From assembly GCA_002083635.1 (NCBI GenBank), contig MSXP01000007.1, positions 186,001-250,000 on the forward strand: a stretch of 64,000 nt of DNA, written 5' to 3'. Below the pieces are notes generated by a model. The model had not been told where the DNA came from, ran no database searches, and saw only the letters and a list, made by a program, of their open reading frames with translations. A program made the position numbers and the translations under genes. The DNA is from Proteobacteria bacterium ST_bin12. Its GTDB lineage: Bacteria > Pseudomonadota > Gammaproteobacteria > Burkholderiales > Methylophilaceae. The first letter of the stretch is position 1, and the number at the start of each line of letters is the position of its first letter. Below, one piece after another: positions 34,695-44,058 of this stretch.

Positions 34695-36125
34695 CTAACG
34701 CTTTTTGTCTTCTGCGTCTTTTTTAGCTTTAAGTTCCGCACGTTGCGCTGTTTTGCGGCGCCGCATACTCACTATGCCCTCACCCGCTTTACGCTTTTCT
34801 GGCTCGGCAAATGGATTGTCGCCTTGTTTAAATTGCACACGCAATGGCGTACCAACTAACTGAAAAGTTTTACGGTAAACGCCTTCTAAATAGCGTTTAT
34901 AGCTGTCTTTAATATCATCCACATGACTACCATGCACCACCACAATCGGGGGATTCATGCCGCCTTGATGCGCGTATTTTAATTTTGGTCTGGTACCGCG
35001 ACTAATCGGCGGCTGGTGTTGCGCAATTGCGTCAATTAACACACGTGTCAATTGTGGCGTGGCTAGTTTTGCCATCGCTGCTTTAAATGCGCCGTCCACT
35101 GAAGTAAATAATTCAGGCAAGCCTTTTTTTCTTAAGGCTGAAATATAGTGAAATTTAGCAAAGTCTAAAAATACTAGTTTGCGGTCGATTTCATTCTTAA
35201 TAAATTCGCGCTCATCTTCAGGTAAACCATCCCATTTATTCACAGCTACAACTAGGGCGCGGCCAGCATCCAAAATATAGGCAGCAACGTGCGCATCTTG
35301 CTCGGTAATGCCTTCTTGCGCATCCACCACCAAAATCGCCACGTTGGCATCTTCAATCGCCTGCATGGTTTTCACCACCGAGAATTTCTCAATCGCCTCA
35401 AACACGCGACCACGTTTGCGCACGCCCGCTGTATCAATAATCGTATAAGTTTTGCCGTTTTTTTCTAAATCAATCTCAATCGAATCGCGCGTAGTGCCTG
35501 GCTCATCAAACGCAATTACGCGCTCTTCACCCAACAGAGCGTTCACCAGTGTGGATTTACCCACATTTGGGCGACCAACAATCGCGATTTTAGGTTTTTT
35601 AAGATTGGTACGTTCTTCTTCAAAGGTGTGTTCTGGAAGGTTTTCTAAAGCCAATTCCACTAAATCTTTAACTCCTTCGCCATGCGCAGAAGAAATCGAT
35701 AATGGCTCGCCCAAACCTAACTCATGGAAATCCGCCGAAACAACAGCTTTATTCATGCCTTCTGTTTTATTGACCGCTAACAAAACTGGGCGCTGTGATT
35801 TACGTAGCTTATCAGCAATGATAAATTCTTGAGGCGTCATACCTGCACGACCATCCACCAAGAAAATGACCACGTCGGCTTCATCAATCGCAAGCAATGT
35901 CTGACGCGCCATTTCCTTTAAAATGCCGCTTTCAGCAGTTGGTTCAAAACCACCTGTATCAATCACCAAATAAGGCTTGCTAGCACCAATGCCGCGACCA
36001 TAATGTCGGTCACGCGTCAGTCCAGGTAAATCAGCCACCAGCGCATCACGACTTTTGGTCATGCGATTAAAAAGGGTTGATTTGCCGACGTTTGGTCGAC
36101 CAACTAAAACAATGGTAGGTAACAT
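34695..36125 (-). CDS. der: Ribosome biogenesis GTPase Der (EngA)
   Basis: An essential double-GTPase needed for 50S assembly. The 476-residue protein has two G domains in tandem: the first with GRPNVGKSTLFNRM (residues 8-21) and DTGG, the second with GRPNVGKSTLVNALLG (about 183-198) and DTAG. A C-terminal KH-like domain follows (QPPISRGTRPKLKYAHQGG and YKRYLEGVYRKTFQL) and then a basic tail (MRRRKTAQRAELKAKK). It is the last gene of the long minus-strand run from ndk to der, 12 bp after bamB, a conserved pairing. Confidence 0.97.
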   Translation of the reverse strand: MLPTIVLVGRPNVGKSTLFNRMTKSRDALVADLPGLTRDRHYGRGIGASKPYLVIDTGGFEPTAESGILKEMARQTLLAIDEADVVIFLVDGRAGMTPQEFIIADKLRKSQRPVLLAVNKTEGMNKAVVSADFHELGLGEPLSISSAHGEGVKDLVELALENLPEHTFEEERTNLKKPKIAIVGRPNVGKSTLVNALLGEERVIAFDEPGTTRDSIEIDLEKNGKTYTIIDTAGVRKRGRVFEAIEKFSVVKTMQAIEDANVAILVVDAQEGITEQDAHVAAYILDAGRALVVAVNKWDGLPEDEREFIKNEIDRKLVFLDFAKFHYISALRKKGLPELFTSVDGAFKAAMAKLATPQLTRVLIDAIAQHQPPISRGTRPKLKYAHQGGMNPPIVVVHGSHVDDIKDSYKRYLEGVYRKTFQLVGTPLRVQFKQGDNPFAEPEKRKAGEGIVSMRRRKTAQRAELKAKKDAEDKKR

Positions 36126-36137
36126 ATTGGGAGTTAA

Positions 36138-37316
36138 TTATTTGACACTAACTGCATATACGCCACCATCACGGGTTTCGGCTATGAGTTGTGAAGAGTT
36201 TGAACCAGGAATAAGTGACATAACCGCATTATCATCTAATTTAATGCGTGCCGAGAAATTACCATCATCGCGACTTAAAAAGTGTACATAGCCTTCTAAA
36301 TCACCAACAGCAATCAAGCTGCCCATTGGCAAGGGCGTTGATAAACGTCGATTTGCCAAGGCGCCTTGACGCCAAAACGTTTTGCCGCTGGTGTAATCCA
36401 ATGAGTAGACCGAACCCAAAGTATGCGACACAAATATTTTCGCATCTTCTGCACTTAAGCCAGAATAGCTAGAAATATCGCGATTCCAAACCACTTTGCC
36501 TGTGGCACGGTCTACCGCAGCAATCTTACCCTGATAAGCCACGGCATAAACCAAAGCACCATCCACAAAAGGCAGGCTGGTAATATCAGCAATACGCTCA
36601 ATTTCGGTCACACCTTTAGGTTGCGCTACAGTTGCTTCCCATAAAATTTTACCGTTATCAGCACGAATAGCAACCAATTTACCACCTGCAAATCCTGCAT
36701 ATACAGCACCGCCATCCACCACTATGCCAACACTACTACGTAACGACAAAGCTGGTGTTGCGCGCTCATAAACCCACTTGCGACTACCATCTGTTGCGCT
36801 TAAGCAATAGATGCGATTATCGCCAGATCGCACAATCACAAAGCCGTCAAAGTAACGCGGTACGCTTAAAATTTCACTAGATAGTTTTGCTTTCCATAAC
36901 ATTTTTCCTGCAGTATCGTAGGCATGCACATAACCTTTACTGCTGCCAACCATGACAATCCCTGCACCTACGCCAACCCCGCCGCTGATAGGCTCGCCAA
37001 TATCAACTTGCCACAATTGATTGCCTTTTGCCGCATCCAATTTGGTTAGTTCGCCTTTAGTATTTGCCGCGTAAACAGCATCAGAATCTTTTGCAAGGCT
37101 ATAATCGTATTTTTCAGTATCGCCCACATTACTAGACCAATCGATTTTGGCAACGTAGGTTGCTTTAAAGTCTTCCAATTCGGCTGGCGGAGTCACTGGC
37201 TCACGTCCAAACACTGTTTCAGTTAAATTGGTACTCAAATCCTTGAGTGAGCTGCAAGCTGTTAAACCAATAACAATAGTGACTATGAGCCATCTAGCAA
37301 TAGAATTTCGCATCAT
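36138..37316 (-). CDS. bamB: Outer-membrane assembly lipoprotein BamB
   Basis: A beta-propeller subunit of the BAM complex. From ATG 37316 the product has 392 residues, with a lipoprotein signal ending GLTAC (cysteine 21). PQQ-like propeller repeats follow, each with a tryptophan-docking motif; examples are KGNQLWQVDIGEPI, AGKMLWKAKL, DGSRKWVYERA, NGKILWEATVA, GKVVWNRDI and GKTFWRQGA. An upstream TTG at 37328 is possible, but the ATG fits the signal peptide better. It lies between yfgM and der, the conserved arrangement. Confidence 0.94.
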   Translation of the reverse strand: MMRNSIARWLIVTIVIGLTACSSLKDLSTNLTETVFGREPVTPPAELEDFKATYVAKIDWSSNVGDTEKYDYSLAKDSDAVYAANTKGELTKLDAAKGNQLWQVDIGEPISGGVGVGAGIVMVGSSKGYVHAYDTAGKMLWKAKLSSEILSVPRYFDGFVIVRSGDNRIYCLSATDGSRKWVYERATPALSLRSSVGIVVDGGAVYAGFAGGKLVAIRADNGKILWEATVAQPKGVTEIERIADITSLPFVDGALVYAVAYQGKIAAVDRATGKVVWNRDISSYSGLSAEDAKIFVSHTLGSVYSLDYTSGKTFWRQGALANRRLSTPLPMGSLIAVGDLEGYVHFLSRDDGNFSARIKLDDNAVMSLIPGSNSSQLIAETRDGGVYAVSVK

Positions 37317-37328
37317 TGAAACCAGCAA

Positions 37329-37955
37329 TTAAGTCCCTAACGCTTCCAGTTTTTGGCGTGTATATAGTTGCATTTTTCCTTGTACATCTAGTTCGTTCAA
37401 TGCCGCCTCGTAGGCTTTTTTAGCTTCAGCTTTTTTGCCTTGCGCTAAATATATGTCACCTTTAAGGTCTTCTTTTAATCCTATAAACCCCTTATCCACA
37501 TCATTTGCTAATAATTGCAAAGCAGCGTCGTAGCTTTTTTCTTCATACAAAATCCCTGCTAATTGCAAACTAGCAATTGCCTTAGTCGTACTTTCTTTAG
37601 CGCTTTTTGCGGCCCACTCTAATTGCGTTTTGGCCGCTTTAGTGTCACTAGCAGCAAGGCTGGCTTTTGCTGAAATAATCGCCGCACGGCCCGCATATGG
37701 TGTACCTGCATAATCAGCCGTTAATTTGGCGGCTTGCGATTGAATATCTTTGGCTTTGCTAGCTTCTGCCACAACTAAAGCTTGGTATAGGGTAGAGGCT
37801 TCTACTGCTTGTTTGTTTTGATAGTACCCATAACCCTGCCATGCGGCGTATGCGATTAAAGCACTTAACACTAAATTGGTGGCTAATTTTCCATTTTTAT
37901 TCCACCATGCTTTAAATTCATCTAACTGTTCTTGCTCTTCTAAATCGTATGCCAT
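37329..37955 (-). CDS. yfgM: YfgM family TPR membrane protein (SecYEG-associated)
   Basis: A single-pass inner-membrane protein that associates with the Sec translocon and periplasmic chaperones. The 208-residue product begins with EEQEQLDEFKAWWNKNGK, the family's cytoplasmic start. A membrane helix follows (LATNLVLSALIAYAAWQGYGYY, about residues 23-44), then periplasmic TPR helices (AGTPYAGRAAIISAKASLAASD and AEAKKAYEAALNEL). It normally lies between hisS and bamB; here two ABC ATPase genes separate it from hisS. Start ATG 37955 with a TTAAGAGAGAAAAG-type ribosome-binding region. Confidence 0.92.
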   Translation of the reverse strand: MAYDLEEQEQLDEFKAWWNKNGKLATNLVLSALIAYAAWQGYGYYQNKQAVEASTLYQALVVAEASKAKDIQSQAAKLTADYAGTPYAGRAAIISAKASLAASDTKAAKTQLEWAAKSAKESTTKAIASLQLAGILYEEKSYDAALQLLANDVDKGFIGLKEDLKGDIYLAQGKKAEAKKAYEAALNELDVQGKMQLYTRQKLEALGT

Positions 37956-37994
37956 TACTTTTCTCTCTTAATTAACTTTTCACTAATACTAAAA

Positions 37995-38822
37995 CTATGC
38001 TGCTTTGCGCCCAGGTATTGCACTCAATAATTGCTGTGTATAAGCCTGCTGTGGGGCATTATAAATATCCACTACATTGCCCTGCTCTACTATTTTGCCT
38101 TTGTGCATCACCACCATCTCATCGGCAATATGACGCACAACGCGTAAATCGTGACTAATAAAAATATAACTTAACTGCATTTCGCGCTGCAATTCTTTTA
38201 ACAGCAACAAAATTTGCGCTTGCACAGAAACATCAAGTGCCGAAACTGGTTCATCGCATACCACTACTTTTGGCTGCAATACCAAAGCGCGCGCAATACC
38301 GATACGCTGCCTTTGGCCACCCGAAAATTGATGCGGATATTTAAGTGCATCACTTGCGCTTAAACCAACGCGCTCAAGCATTTGCTGCACTTTACTTTTT
38401 TGCTCAGATGCACTACCTAAGCCATGAATCAGCAAACCCTCGCCTATAATTTCACCCACGCGCATGCGCGGATTGAGTGATGCAAAAGGGTCTTGAAACA
38501 CCATTTGCAAATTTTTGCGCATAGACCTCAAGGCAGATGAATCTAGTTTTGCTAAATCTTTTCCTTCAAATAGCACTTCGCCGCTATCGAAAGGATGCAA
38601 TTGTAACAGACAACGCGCCAAGGTGGATTTACCAGAGCCAGATTCACCTACCACAGCTAATGTTGAACCCGCTTTTAATGAAAGGCTAACATCGTCTAAT
38701 GCCTTAATCTGCGCGCTGCCAAAGCCAAAGCGTCCACTACTTTGCGTGTAAGTCTTAACCAAATGATTAGCTTGCAAAATAACAGCTGCATTTTCTAAAT
38801 TTTGCGTATTATCAAAACTCAT
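37995..38822 (-). CDS. ABC transporter ATPase, OppF/DppF-like (second half of a YejF-like pair)
   Basis: A 275-residue ATP-binding subunit of peptide/nickel-type importers. The Walker A motif is GESGSGKST (about residues 58-66), the Q-loop FQDPFASLNPRM, the signature SGGQRQRIGIARAL, and Walker B VVVCDEPVSALDV. It ends with a C-terminal oligopeptide-transporter extension (YNAPQQAYTQQLLSAIPG). It starts inside the preceding ATPase gene with a four-base overlap. No permease or binding-protein gene is near. Together the pair is about as long as the fused YejF protein. Its substrate is unknown, and the insertion between hisS and yfgM breaks a conserved order. Confidence 0.88.
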   Translation of the reverse strand: MSFDNTQNLENAAVILQANHLVKTYTQSSGRFGFGSAQIKALDDVSLSLKAGSTLAVVGESGSGKSTLARCLLQLHPFDSGEVLFEGKDLAKLDSSALRSMRKNLQMVFQDPFASLNPRMRVGEIIGEGLLIHGLGSASEQKSKVQQMLERVGLSASDALKYPHQFSGGQRQRIGIARALVLQPKVVVCDEPVSALDVSVQAQILLLLKELQREMQLSYIFISHDLRVVRHIADEMVVMHKGKIVEQGNVVDIYNAPQQAYTQQLLSAIPGRKAA

Positions 38823-39667
38823 GCAGCCGCCTTTTTGTCATTTTGACCATCTTTCAACCATGCATAATCAATCGGCTTAAGCTGCTTTTTGCCTTCTGCA
38901 TCGGGCACGCAGGCCAACAACGCTTTTGTGTAAGGGTGTTGCGGTTTTTCCAGCACTTGCTTTTTAGTACCTGTTTCTACAATTTCGCCTCTAAACATTA
39001 CAATCACGTCATCGGCAATATCAGCCACTACGCCAAAATCATGCGTAATAAACAGCATGGCCATATTCATGCGCGTTTTTAATTCATCTAATAGCTGAAG
39101 GATTTGCGCTTGCACGGTCACATCCAATGCGGTAGTCGGCTCATCGGCAATCAACAATGCAGGCTCACAAGCAATACTCATGGCAATCATCACACGCTGG
39201 CGCTGACCGCCAGATAGCTCATCAGGGTAGCTGTTGGCACGCTCCATCGGAATACCGACTTGTTGCAGCAAACTTTCAACGCGCAATTTTAAGCCAGAGC
39301 CTTTTAAGCCCATATGCGCCGTTAATGCTTCGCCGATTTGATAACCCACTGTTAACACAGGGTTAAGTGAAGTCATCGGCTCTTGGAAAATCATACCAAT
39401 TTTTGCACCGCGTATACTTTGCAGCGCTTTATTATCCAGTTGCGTAATATCTTGGCCTTTAAACACAACGCTGCCTGAAGATTGCAGCTGCTTAGAGAGC
39501 AAGCCCATGATAGTTAGCGCCGTGAGGCTTTTACCACTGCCCGATTCACCAACGATGCAGGTAGTTTTCCCTGACGACAAACTAAAGGCAGCGTTTTTAA
39601 CCAAAAAACGATTTGGGTCGTTTTTTGGTGTGACGTATAGATTGTTTATCGTTAGAATTTCGCTCAT
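38819..39667 (-). CDS. ABC transporter ATPase, OppD/DppD-like (first half of a YejF-like pair)
   Basis: A 282-residue ATP-binding subunit. The Walker A motif is GESGSGKSLTAL (about residues 38-49), the Q-loop IFQEPMTSLNPVL, the signature LSGGQRQRVMIAMSIA, and Walker B LLIADEPTTALDV. The H-loop is MLFITHDFGVVADI, and the PQHPYTKALLACVPDAEG tail is typical of peptide importers. It is translationally coupled to the OppF-like gene downstream and lies 13 bp after hisS. Membrane components are missing here and would have to be encoded elsewhere. Confidence 0.88.
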   Translation of the reverse strand: MSEILTINNLYVTPKNDPNRFLVKNAAFSLSSGKTTCIVGESGSGKSLTALTIMGLLSKQLQSSGSVVFKGQDITQLDNKALQSIRGAKIGMIFQEPMTSLNPVLTVGYQIGEALTAHMGLKGSGLKLRVESLLQQVGIPMERANSYPDELSGGQRQRVMIAMSIACEPALLIADEPTTALDVTVQAQILQLLDELKTRMNMAMLFITHDFGVVADIADDVIVMFRGEIVETGTKKQVLEKPQHPYTKALLACVPDAEGKKQLKPIDYAWLKDGQNDKKAAA

Positions 39668-39680
39668 TTGCTATTTAATA

Positions 39681-40949
39681 TCACTCAATAGTTAATGTAC
39701 TGATTATTTGATTTACTTCGTTTAGTTTACAGCGTTTTTGTTCACCCGCCTGCAATAAAGGCTTAAGCGATATTTCACATGCCGCCACTTCATCATCACC
39801 CAAAATCGCCGCAAAGCGCGCACCGCTTCTATCAGCCTTTTTCATCTGCGATTTAAAACTGCCACCACCTGCATGCAATACTACGCTTAAACCAGCGCTT
39901 CTTAATGTTTCTGATACGGCAAACGCCTGCTTTTCAGCTAATTCACCTACATTCACCAAGTAAATGTCAGGCGTATTTTTGGCGGTTACACCATACTCTT
40001 GCATCAACAAAAATACGCGCTCTAAACCAATACCAAAGCCACAAGCAGGTGTGACATTGCCGCCTAAACGCTCAACCAAAGTATCGTAACGGCCACCGCC
40101 AGCAATCGTGCCTTGCGCGCCTAGCTTAGTAGTCACCCATTCAAACACGGTGCGATTGTAGTAGTCTAATCCGCGCACTAAGCGGTGATTAATGCTATAG
40201 CTAACTCCTGCATTTGCTAATAACAGACATAGCTTTTCAAAATGGGTTCGACTGGACTCACCCAAACTATCCATTAACTTTGGCGCGGCCTCACATATAG
40301 CTTGCATACGTGGATTTTTAGTGTCCAAAATACGCAATGGATTAGTATGCAAGCGGCGTTTGGCGTCTTCATCCAGCAAATCGGCATGCTGCTCAAAATA
40401 AGAAATTAAGGTTTGGCGATAAGCCAAGCGCTCATCTGCATCGCCAATACTATTAATCTGCAATTCAACATCAGTAATGCCCAATTCGCGCCACAGCCTA
40501 GCCAATAATACAATTTGTTCGGCATCTACTTCTGGCGCGTCAAAACCAAACGCTTCTACCCCAATTTGGTGAAATTGGCGTTGGCGGCCTTTTTGCACGT
40601 TTTCATGGCGAAACATAGCGCCTGAATACCATAAACGCTGTGGCCCATTGTAGGTAAGATTATTTTCAATCACCGCACGCACACAGCCAGCCGTGCCTTC
40701 TGGGCGCAAGGTAAGCTTATCCCCATTCAGCTTATCTTCCCAAGCGTACATTTCTTTTTCAACAATATCGGTATGCTCACCCACGCTACGCACAAATAAC
40801 TCTGTTGGCTCAACAATTGGCATACGAATATTGTTGTAACCATATTGCGCCAGTATTTTACGTGCTGCATCTTCTAGCTTAAACCACAATGGCGTGGCTT
40901 CTGGCAAAATATCGTAGAAGCCCTTAATGCTTTGAAATTTTTGGGTCAT
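39681..40949 (-). CDS. hisS: Histidine--tRNA ligase
   Basis: A class II synthetase of 422 residues. Motif 2 region: ENVQKGRQRQFHQIGVEAFG; histidine-specific motifs: LTLRPEGTAGCVRAV and LVRGLDYYNRTVFEW; motif 3: GGGRYDTLVERLGG and ACGFGIGLERVFLL. A C-terminal anticodon-binding domain follows (DIYLVNVGELAEKQAF...). It lies six bases after ispG, the conserved ispG-hisS pair. The HisZ paralogue at 12.9-14 kb lacks the anticodon domain, so this is the true synthetase. Confidence 0.97.
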   Translation of the reverse strand: MTQKFQSIKGFYDILPEATPLWFKLEDAARKILAQYGYNNIRMPIVEPTELFVRSVGEHTDIVEKEMYAWEDKLNGDKLTLRPEGTAGCVRAVIENNLTYNGPQRLWYSGAMFRHENVQKGRQRQFHQIGVEAFGFDAPEVDAEQIVLLARLWRELGITDVELQINSIGDADERLAYRQTLISYFEQHADLLDEDAKRRLHTNPLRILDTKNPRMQAICEAAPKLMDSLGESSRTHFEKLCLLLANAGVSYSINHRLVRGLDYYNRTVFEWVTTKLGAQGTIAGGGRYDTLVERLGGNVTPACGFGIGLERVFLLMQEYGVTAKNTPDIYLVNVGELAEKQAFAVSETLRSAGLSVVLHAGGGSFKSQMKKADRSGARFAAILGDDEVAACEISLKPLLQAGEQKRCKLNEVNQIISTLTIE

Positions 40950-40955
40950 TGAAAA

Positions 40956-42251
40956 TTAATTAACCGCTTGAATAGGAATGGTTTTTTCTGTTAGTTTTAG
41001 GCGTAACTTACCACCTTCAACATAATTTTTTTGCACATAGTCTTCTACAATCGCCTGAAATTCTTCTGCAATATGGTCACCTTTAAGGGTAACGGTTTTT
41101 TCTCCATCTACAAAAACTGGCGCCACTGGCGTTTCACCCGTGCCAGGCAAACTGATACCGATATTGGCCAATTTGGATTCGCCAGGGCCATTTACTACGC
41201 ATCCCATTACCGCCACACTCATATCCTCAACACCTGGATACGCCTTACGCCACACTGGCATTTGTGTGCGCAAGTAGCCTTGAATTTGCATGGCTAATTC
41301 TTGAAAGTAAGTACTTGTTGTACGACCACAGCCTGGACAGGCGGTAACCAAAGGCGTAAATGAACGGATGCCCATAGTCTGTAAAATCTCTTGCGCCACG
41401 ACGACTTCTTTAGTGCGTGATTCATTGGGTTCTGGCGTTAGTGATACACGAATCGTATCGCCAATACCTTCCTGCAACAAAAGGGACAAGGCCGCCGTTG
41501 AGGCCACAATACCTTTGGATCCCATACCCGCTTCAGTTAAGCCTAAATGCAAAGGGAATTCGCAACGTTTTGCTAACTCGCGGTAAACTTTAACTAAATC
41601 TTGCACATTACTCACTTTGCAAGAAATAATAATTTGATTAGGACTTAAGCCAATATCCACTGCTTGTTGGGCGCTTTCTAAAGCAGATTGAATCAAGGCT
41701 TCACGCATCAACTCGTCAGCAGACATCGGATTGGCTGATTTACCATTATCATCCATCATCTGCGCCATTTTGGCTTGGTCTAGGCTACCCCAGTTAACAC
41801 CAATGCGCACGGATTTTTTATATTGGATCGCCGCTTCAATCATGGCAGCAAACTGTTCATCACGCTTACTGCCTTTGCCTACATTGCCCGGATTGATACG
41901 GTATTTGGCCAAACTTTTGGCGCAATCAGGATATGCGGCTAGTAATTTGTGGCCGTTATAATGAAAATCACCCACTAGCGGCACATTGCAACCTAGCGCA
42001 TCCAAACCCGCACGAATGTTGCCCACTTGTGCAGCCGCTTCAGGCGAATTAACCGTAATACGCACGACCTCAGAGCCTGCTTGCCATAGCTCGTATACTT
42101 GCTGGATAGTCGCTTGTGCATCCGCAGTATCCGTATTGGTCATGCTTTGCACAACTACGGAGGCCGAGACACTACCTTGTAAGCCACCACCAACAGGCAC
42201 GTGACCTATCATGACCTGTAAACATTGACGCCGCATATGACTACTACTCAA
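40956..42251 (-). CDS. ispG: 4-hydroxy-3-methylbut-2-enyl diphosphate synthase (flavodoxin)
   Basis: The iron-sulfur enzyme of the MEP isoprenoid pathway, converting MEcPP to HMBPP. The 431-residue protein shows the TIM-barrel half (VVQSMTNTDTADAQATIQQV) and the C-terminal cluster site ACPGCGRTT (two cysteines), plus a third ligand in SVAVMGCVVNGPGES. The start ATG at 42251 overlaps the end of rodZ by eight bases. The rodZ-ispG-hisS order is standard. Confidence 0.96.
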   Translation of the reverse strand: MSSSHMRRQCLQVMIGHVPVGGGLQGSVSASVVVQSMTNTDTADAQATIQQVYELWQAGSEVVRITVNSPEAAAQVGNIRAGLDALGCNVPLVGDFHYNGHKLLAAYPDCAKSLAKYRINPGNVGKGSKRDEQFAAMIEAAIQYKKSVRIGVNWGSLDQAKMAQMMDDNGKSANPMSADELMREALIQSALESAQQAVDIGLSPNQIIISCKVSNVQDLVKVYRELAKRCEFPLHLGLTEAGMGSKGIVASTAALSLLLQEGIGDTIRVSLTPEPNESRTKEVVVAQEILQTMGIRSFTPLVTACPGCGRTTSTYFQELAMQIQGYLRTQMPVWRKAYPGVEDMSVAVMGCVVNGPGESKLANIGISLPGTGETPVAPVFVDGEKTVTLKGDHIAEEFQAIVEDYVQKNYVEGGKLRLKLTEKTIPIQAVN

Positions 42252-43266
42252 ACTGATTTAACTCAAACTTATCCACTTTAATACGCGCAACATTACTACG
42301 GGTATGCGGTGCTAAATCGATTAACTTATTATTCATGGTGACTGTTGCGCCACGCGCATTACCAACCACCACATTAATTGGCAGCTTAACATTCAAGCTG
42401 TCACGGCTGCCTGCAAATATCGTTTTGTTGTAAATTTCTTTTCCTTTGGCGTCTACAATGCTAACCCACGTCTCTTGGCTCGCATTGAATTCTAACCTAG
42501 CCAAGCCTTCTGCTGACTCTGTTGGCTTAATTTCTGGTAGCGCAGGCGTTTCAGTCGCAGGAAGCATTTGCGAAGCATCTGTAGCAACTGCAGGAGGATT
42601 AGCAATCGCTTCAGCTGATGCTGTTTCAGCCGCTACTGCAGGGAGTGTAATATCAACTGTTTGTTCGGCGCGTTCTGCAAGTGGCAACGCAGGCTCTGGC
42701 AAAGGCTCTAATATTTCCACTTCAGCCGTCGGCGCTATTGGGCTTGGTTTTTCAATATAGCTTTGATAAAAAAACCACGTCCCTAATACGAGCAAGACCA
42801 ATAAACCTACCCAGATATAACGCCCGGTTTTGGGCTTTTTGTAGCTGTTAACTTTCATGCTAGTACTTGGCTTCAAGGTAAAAGCCAGCGGCTCTTTACT
42901 GGGCACTAGCACATTGTATGCATCCAAAAGTGGCTCCACATCAATTTTGAGCAGTTTGGCATAATTGCGAATAAACCCTCTTACAATGGTCGATTCAGGC
43001 AGAGCTGTAAACTCATCTGCTTCAATTGATTGTATTTGTCGGCCACTTATTTTCAACTTGCTTGCCACATCTTGCACTGCCAAGCCTTGTTTTTCGCGTG
43101 CAATTCTTAATGCACCCCCACAACGCGAGCGCGAATAAGCAGTATGATTTAATTCGGCAACATCAGTTGGCACCTGATTGTTTGGCATTTGAGCAGAATG
43201 ATTGTCACTTTGCTCAATTGATACGATTGGTTTTTCTTCTGCTTTCATACTCGTTTTGCGTGCCAT
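42244..43266 (-). CDS. rodZ: RodZ-type cytoskeletal helix-turn-helix membrane protein
   Basis: RodZ links MreB filaments to the cell-wall machinery and keeps rod shape. From ATG 43266 (behind a GGATAAT ribosome-binding sequence) the product has 340 residues. It begins with a variable start and an HTH_25 domain (GGALRIAREKQGLAVQDVASKLKISGRQIQSIEADEF). A single membrane helix follows (YIWVGLLVLLVLGTWFFYQS), then a proline/alanine-rich periplasmic linker and a C-terminal DUF4115 domain (ETWVSIVDAKGKEIYNKTIFAGSRDSL). The order pilF-rodZ-ispG is normal. A longer TTG start upstream is less likely. Confidence 0.92.
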   Translation of the reverse strand: MARKTSMKAEEKPIVSIEQSDNHSAQMPNNQVPTDVAELNHTAYSRSRCGGALRIAREKQGLAVQDVASKLKISGRQIQSIEADEFTALPESTIVRGFIRNYAKLLKIDVEPLLDAYNVLVPSKEPLAFTLKPSTSMKVNSYKKPKTGRYIWVGLLVLLVLGTWFFYQSYIEKPSPIAPTAEVEILEPLPEPALPLAERAEQTVDITLPAVAAETASAEAIANPPAVATDASQMLPATETPALPEIKPTESAEGLARLEFNASQETWVSIVDAKGKEIYNKTIFAGSRDSLNVKLPINVVVGNARGATVTMNNKLIDLAPHTRSNVARIKVDKFELNQFE

Positions 43267-43290
43267 ATTATCCTTAACCACCACCAATAA

Positions 43291-44058
43291 TTATTGACCA
43301 CTTAATAATAAGCTTGTTTGTTCAGAGCCAGGAAACTGCCGACGCAACTGTAAGGCATAACTCGCTTCATTATCTCGCCCGCCTAATATACGTTCAATTT
43401 TAATGGCAAGCCACAAAGATTCCGGTGTTGGCGAAGCAATTAATACGTTTTGCAAAGTGAGTTTTGCCGCGTTAATATCATTACGCTTAAATTGAATATC
43501 GGCTAACTGATAAGCCGCAGAATAGGTCAGTGGCTGTATTTGCAATGCTTTAGTTAAATAAACCTCAGCGCTTTTCAAATCGTTTTTACGCGCTGAACAT
43601 ATGCCAGCATTGGCGTAAGCAAGATGAGGCGTCGCATAAAGCGGATTTTTTACTGCAGCCAAAAAGTGGGGAATAGACTCATCGTAGCGTTTTCTAGCAC
43701 ATAAAAAACTACCATAATTATTGTGCGCTTCTGAGCTATTAGGTTCAACCTGAATCGCTTTCAAAAAATTTGCATCTGCTTTGGCATCTTCTCCCAAAGC
43801 CGCATGAACTAAGCCAAGCCCATTGTATGCAGGTGAGTAAGTCGGATCAATTTTGGTGGCTTCGGTAAATTCTGTTAAGGCAATTTCGTATTTGTTTTGC
43901 TGAAAATAAGCGGCGGCTAAATCACTATGCGCACGGGCGCGTTCCCTTAATGCAGTCTCACTGTAATTAGGGCTGTTACCAGTTTGAGCGCTTGAAGCGC
44001 AAGCAACAAGCACTAGAGCCGCTAATACAATCGCCAGCATTTTTATTGCATTTACCAT
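43291..44058 (-). CDS. pilF: Type IV pilus biogenesis/stability lipoprotein PilW/PilF (TPR)
   Basis: An outer-membrane lipoprotein pilotin helping the PilQ secretin assemble. The 255-residue protein has a lipobox (LVLVAC, cysteine 20) and about six TPR helices pairs, for example AHSDLAAAYFQQNKYEIALTEFTEATKIDP and YSPAYNGLGLVHAALGEDAKADANFLKAI, then PNSSEAHNNYGSFLCARKRYDESI. Its start codon shares one base with the rlmN stop (TAATG), so translation is coupled. No other pilus genes are in the window. Confidence 0.93.
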   Translation of the reverse strand: MVNAIKMLAIVLAALVLVACASSAQTGNSPNYSETALRERARAHSDLAAAYFQQNKYEIALTEFTEATKIDPTYSPAYNGLGLVHAALGEDAKADANFLKAIQVEPNSSEAHNNYGSFLCARKRYDESIPHFLAAVKNPLYATPHLAYANAGICSARKNDLKSAEVYLTKALQIQPLTYSAAYQLADIQFKRNDINAAKLTLQNVLIASPTPESLWLAIKIERILGGRDNEASYALQLRRQFPGSEQTSLLLSGQ

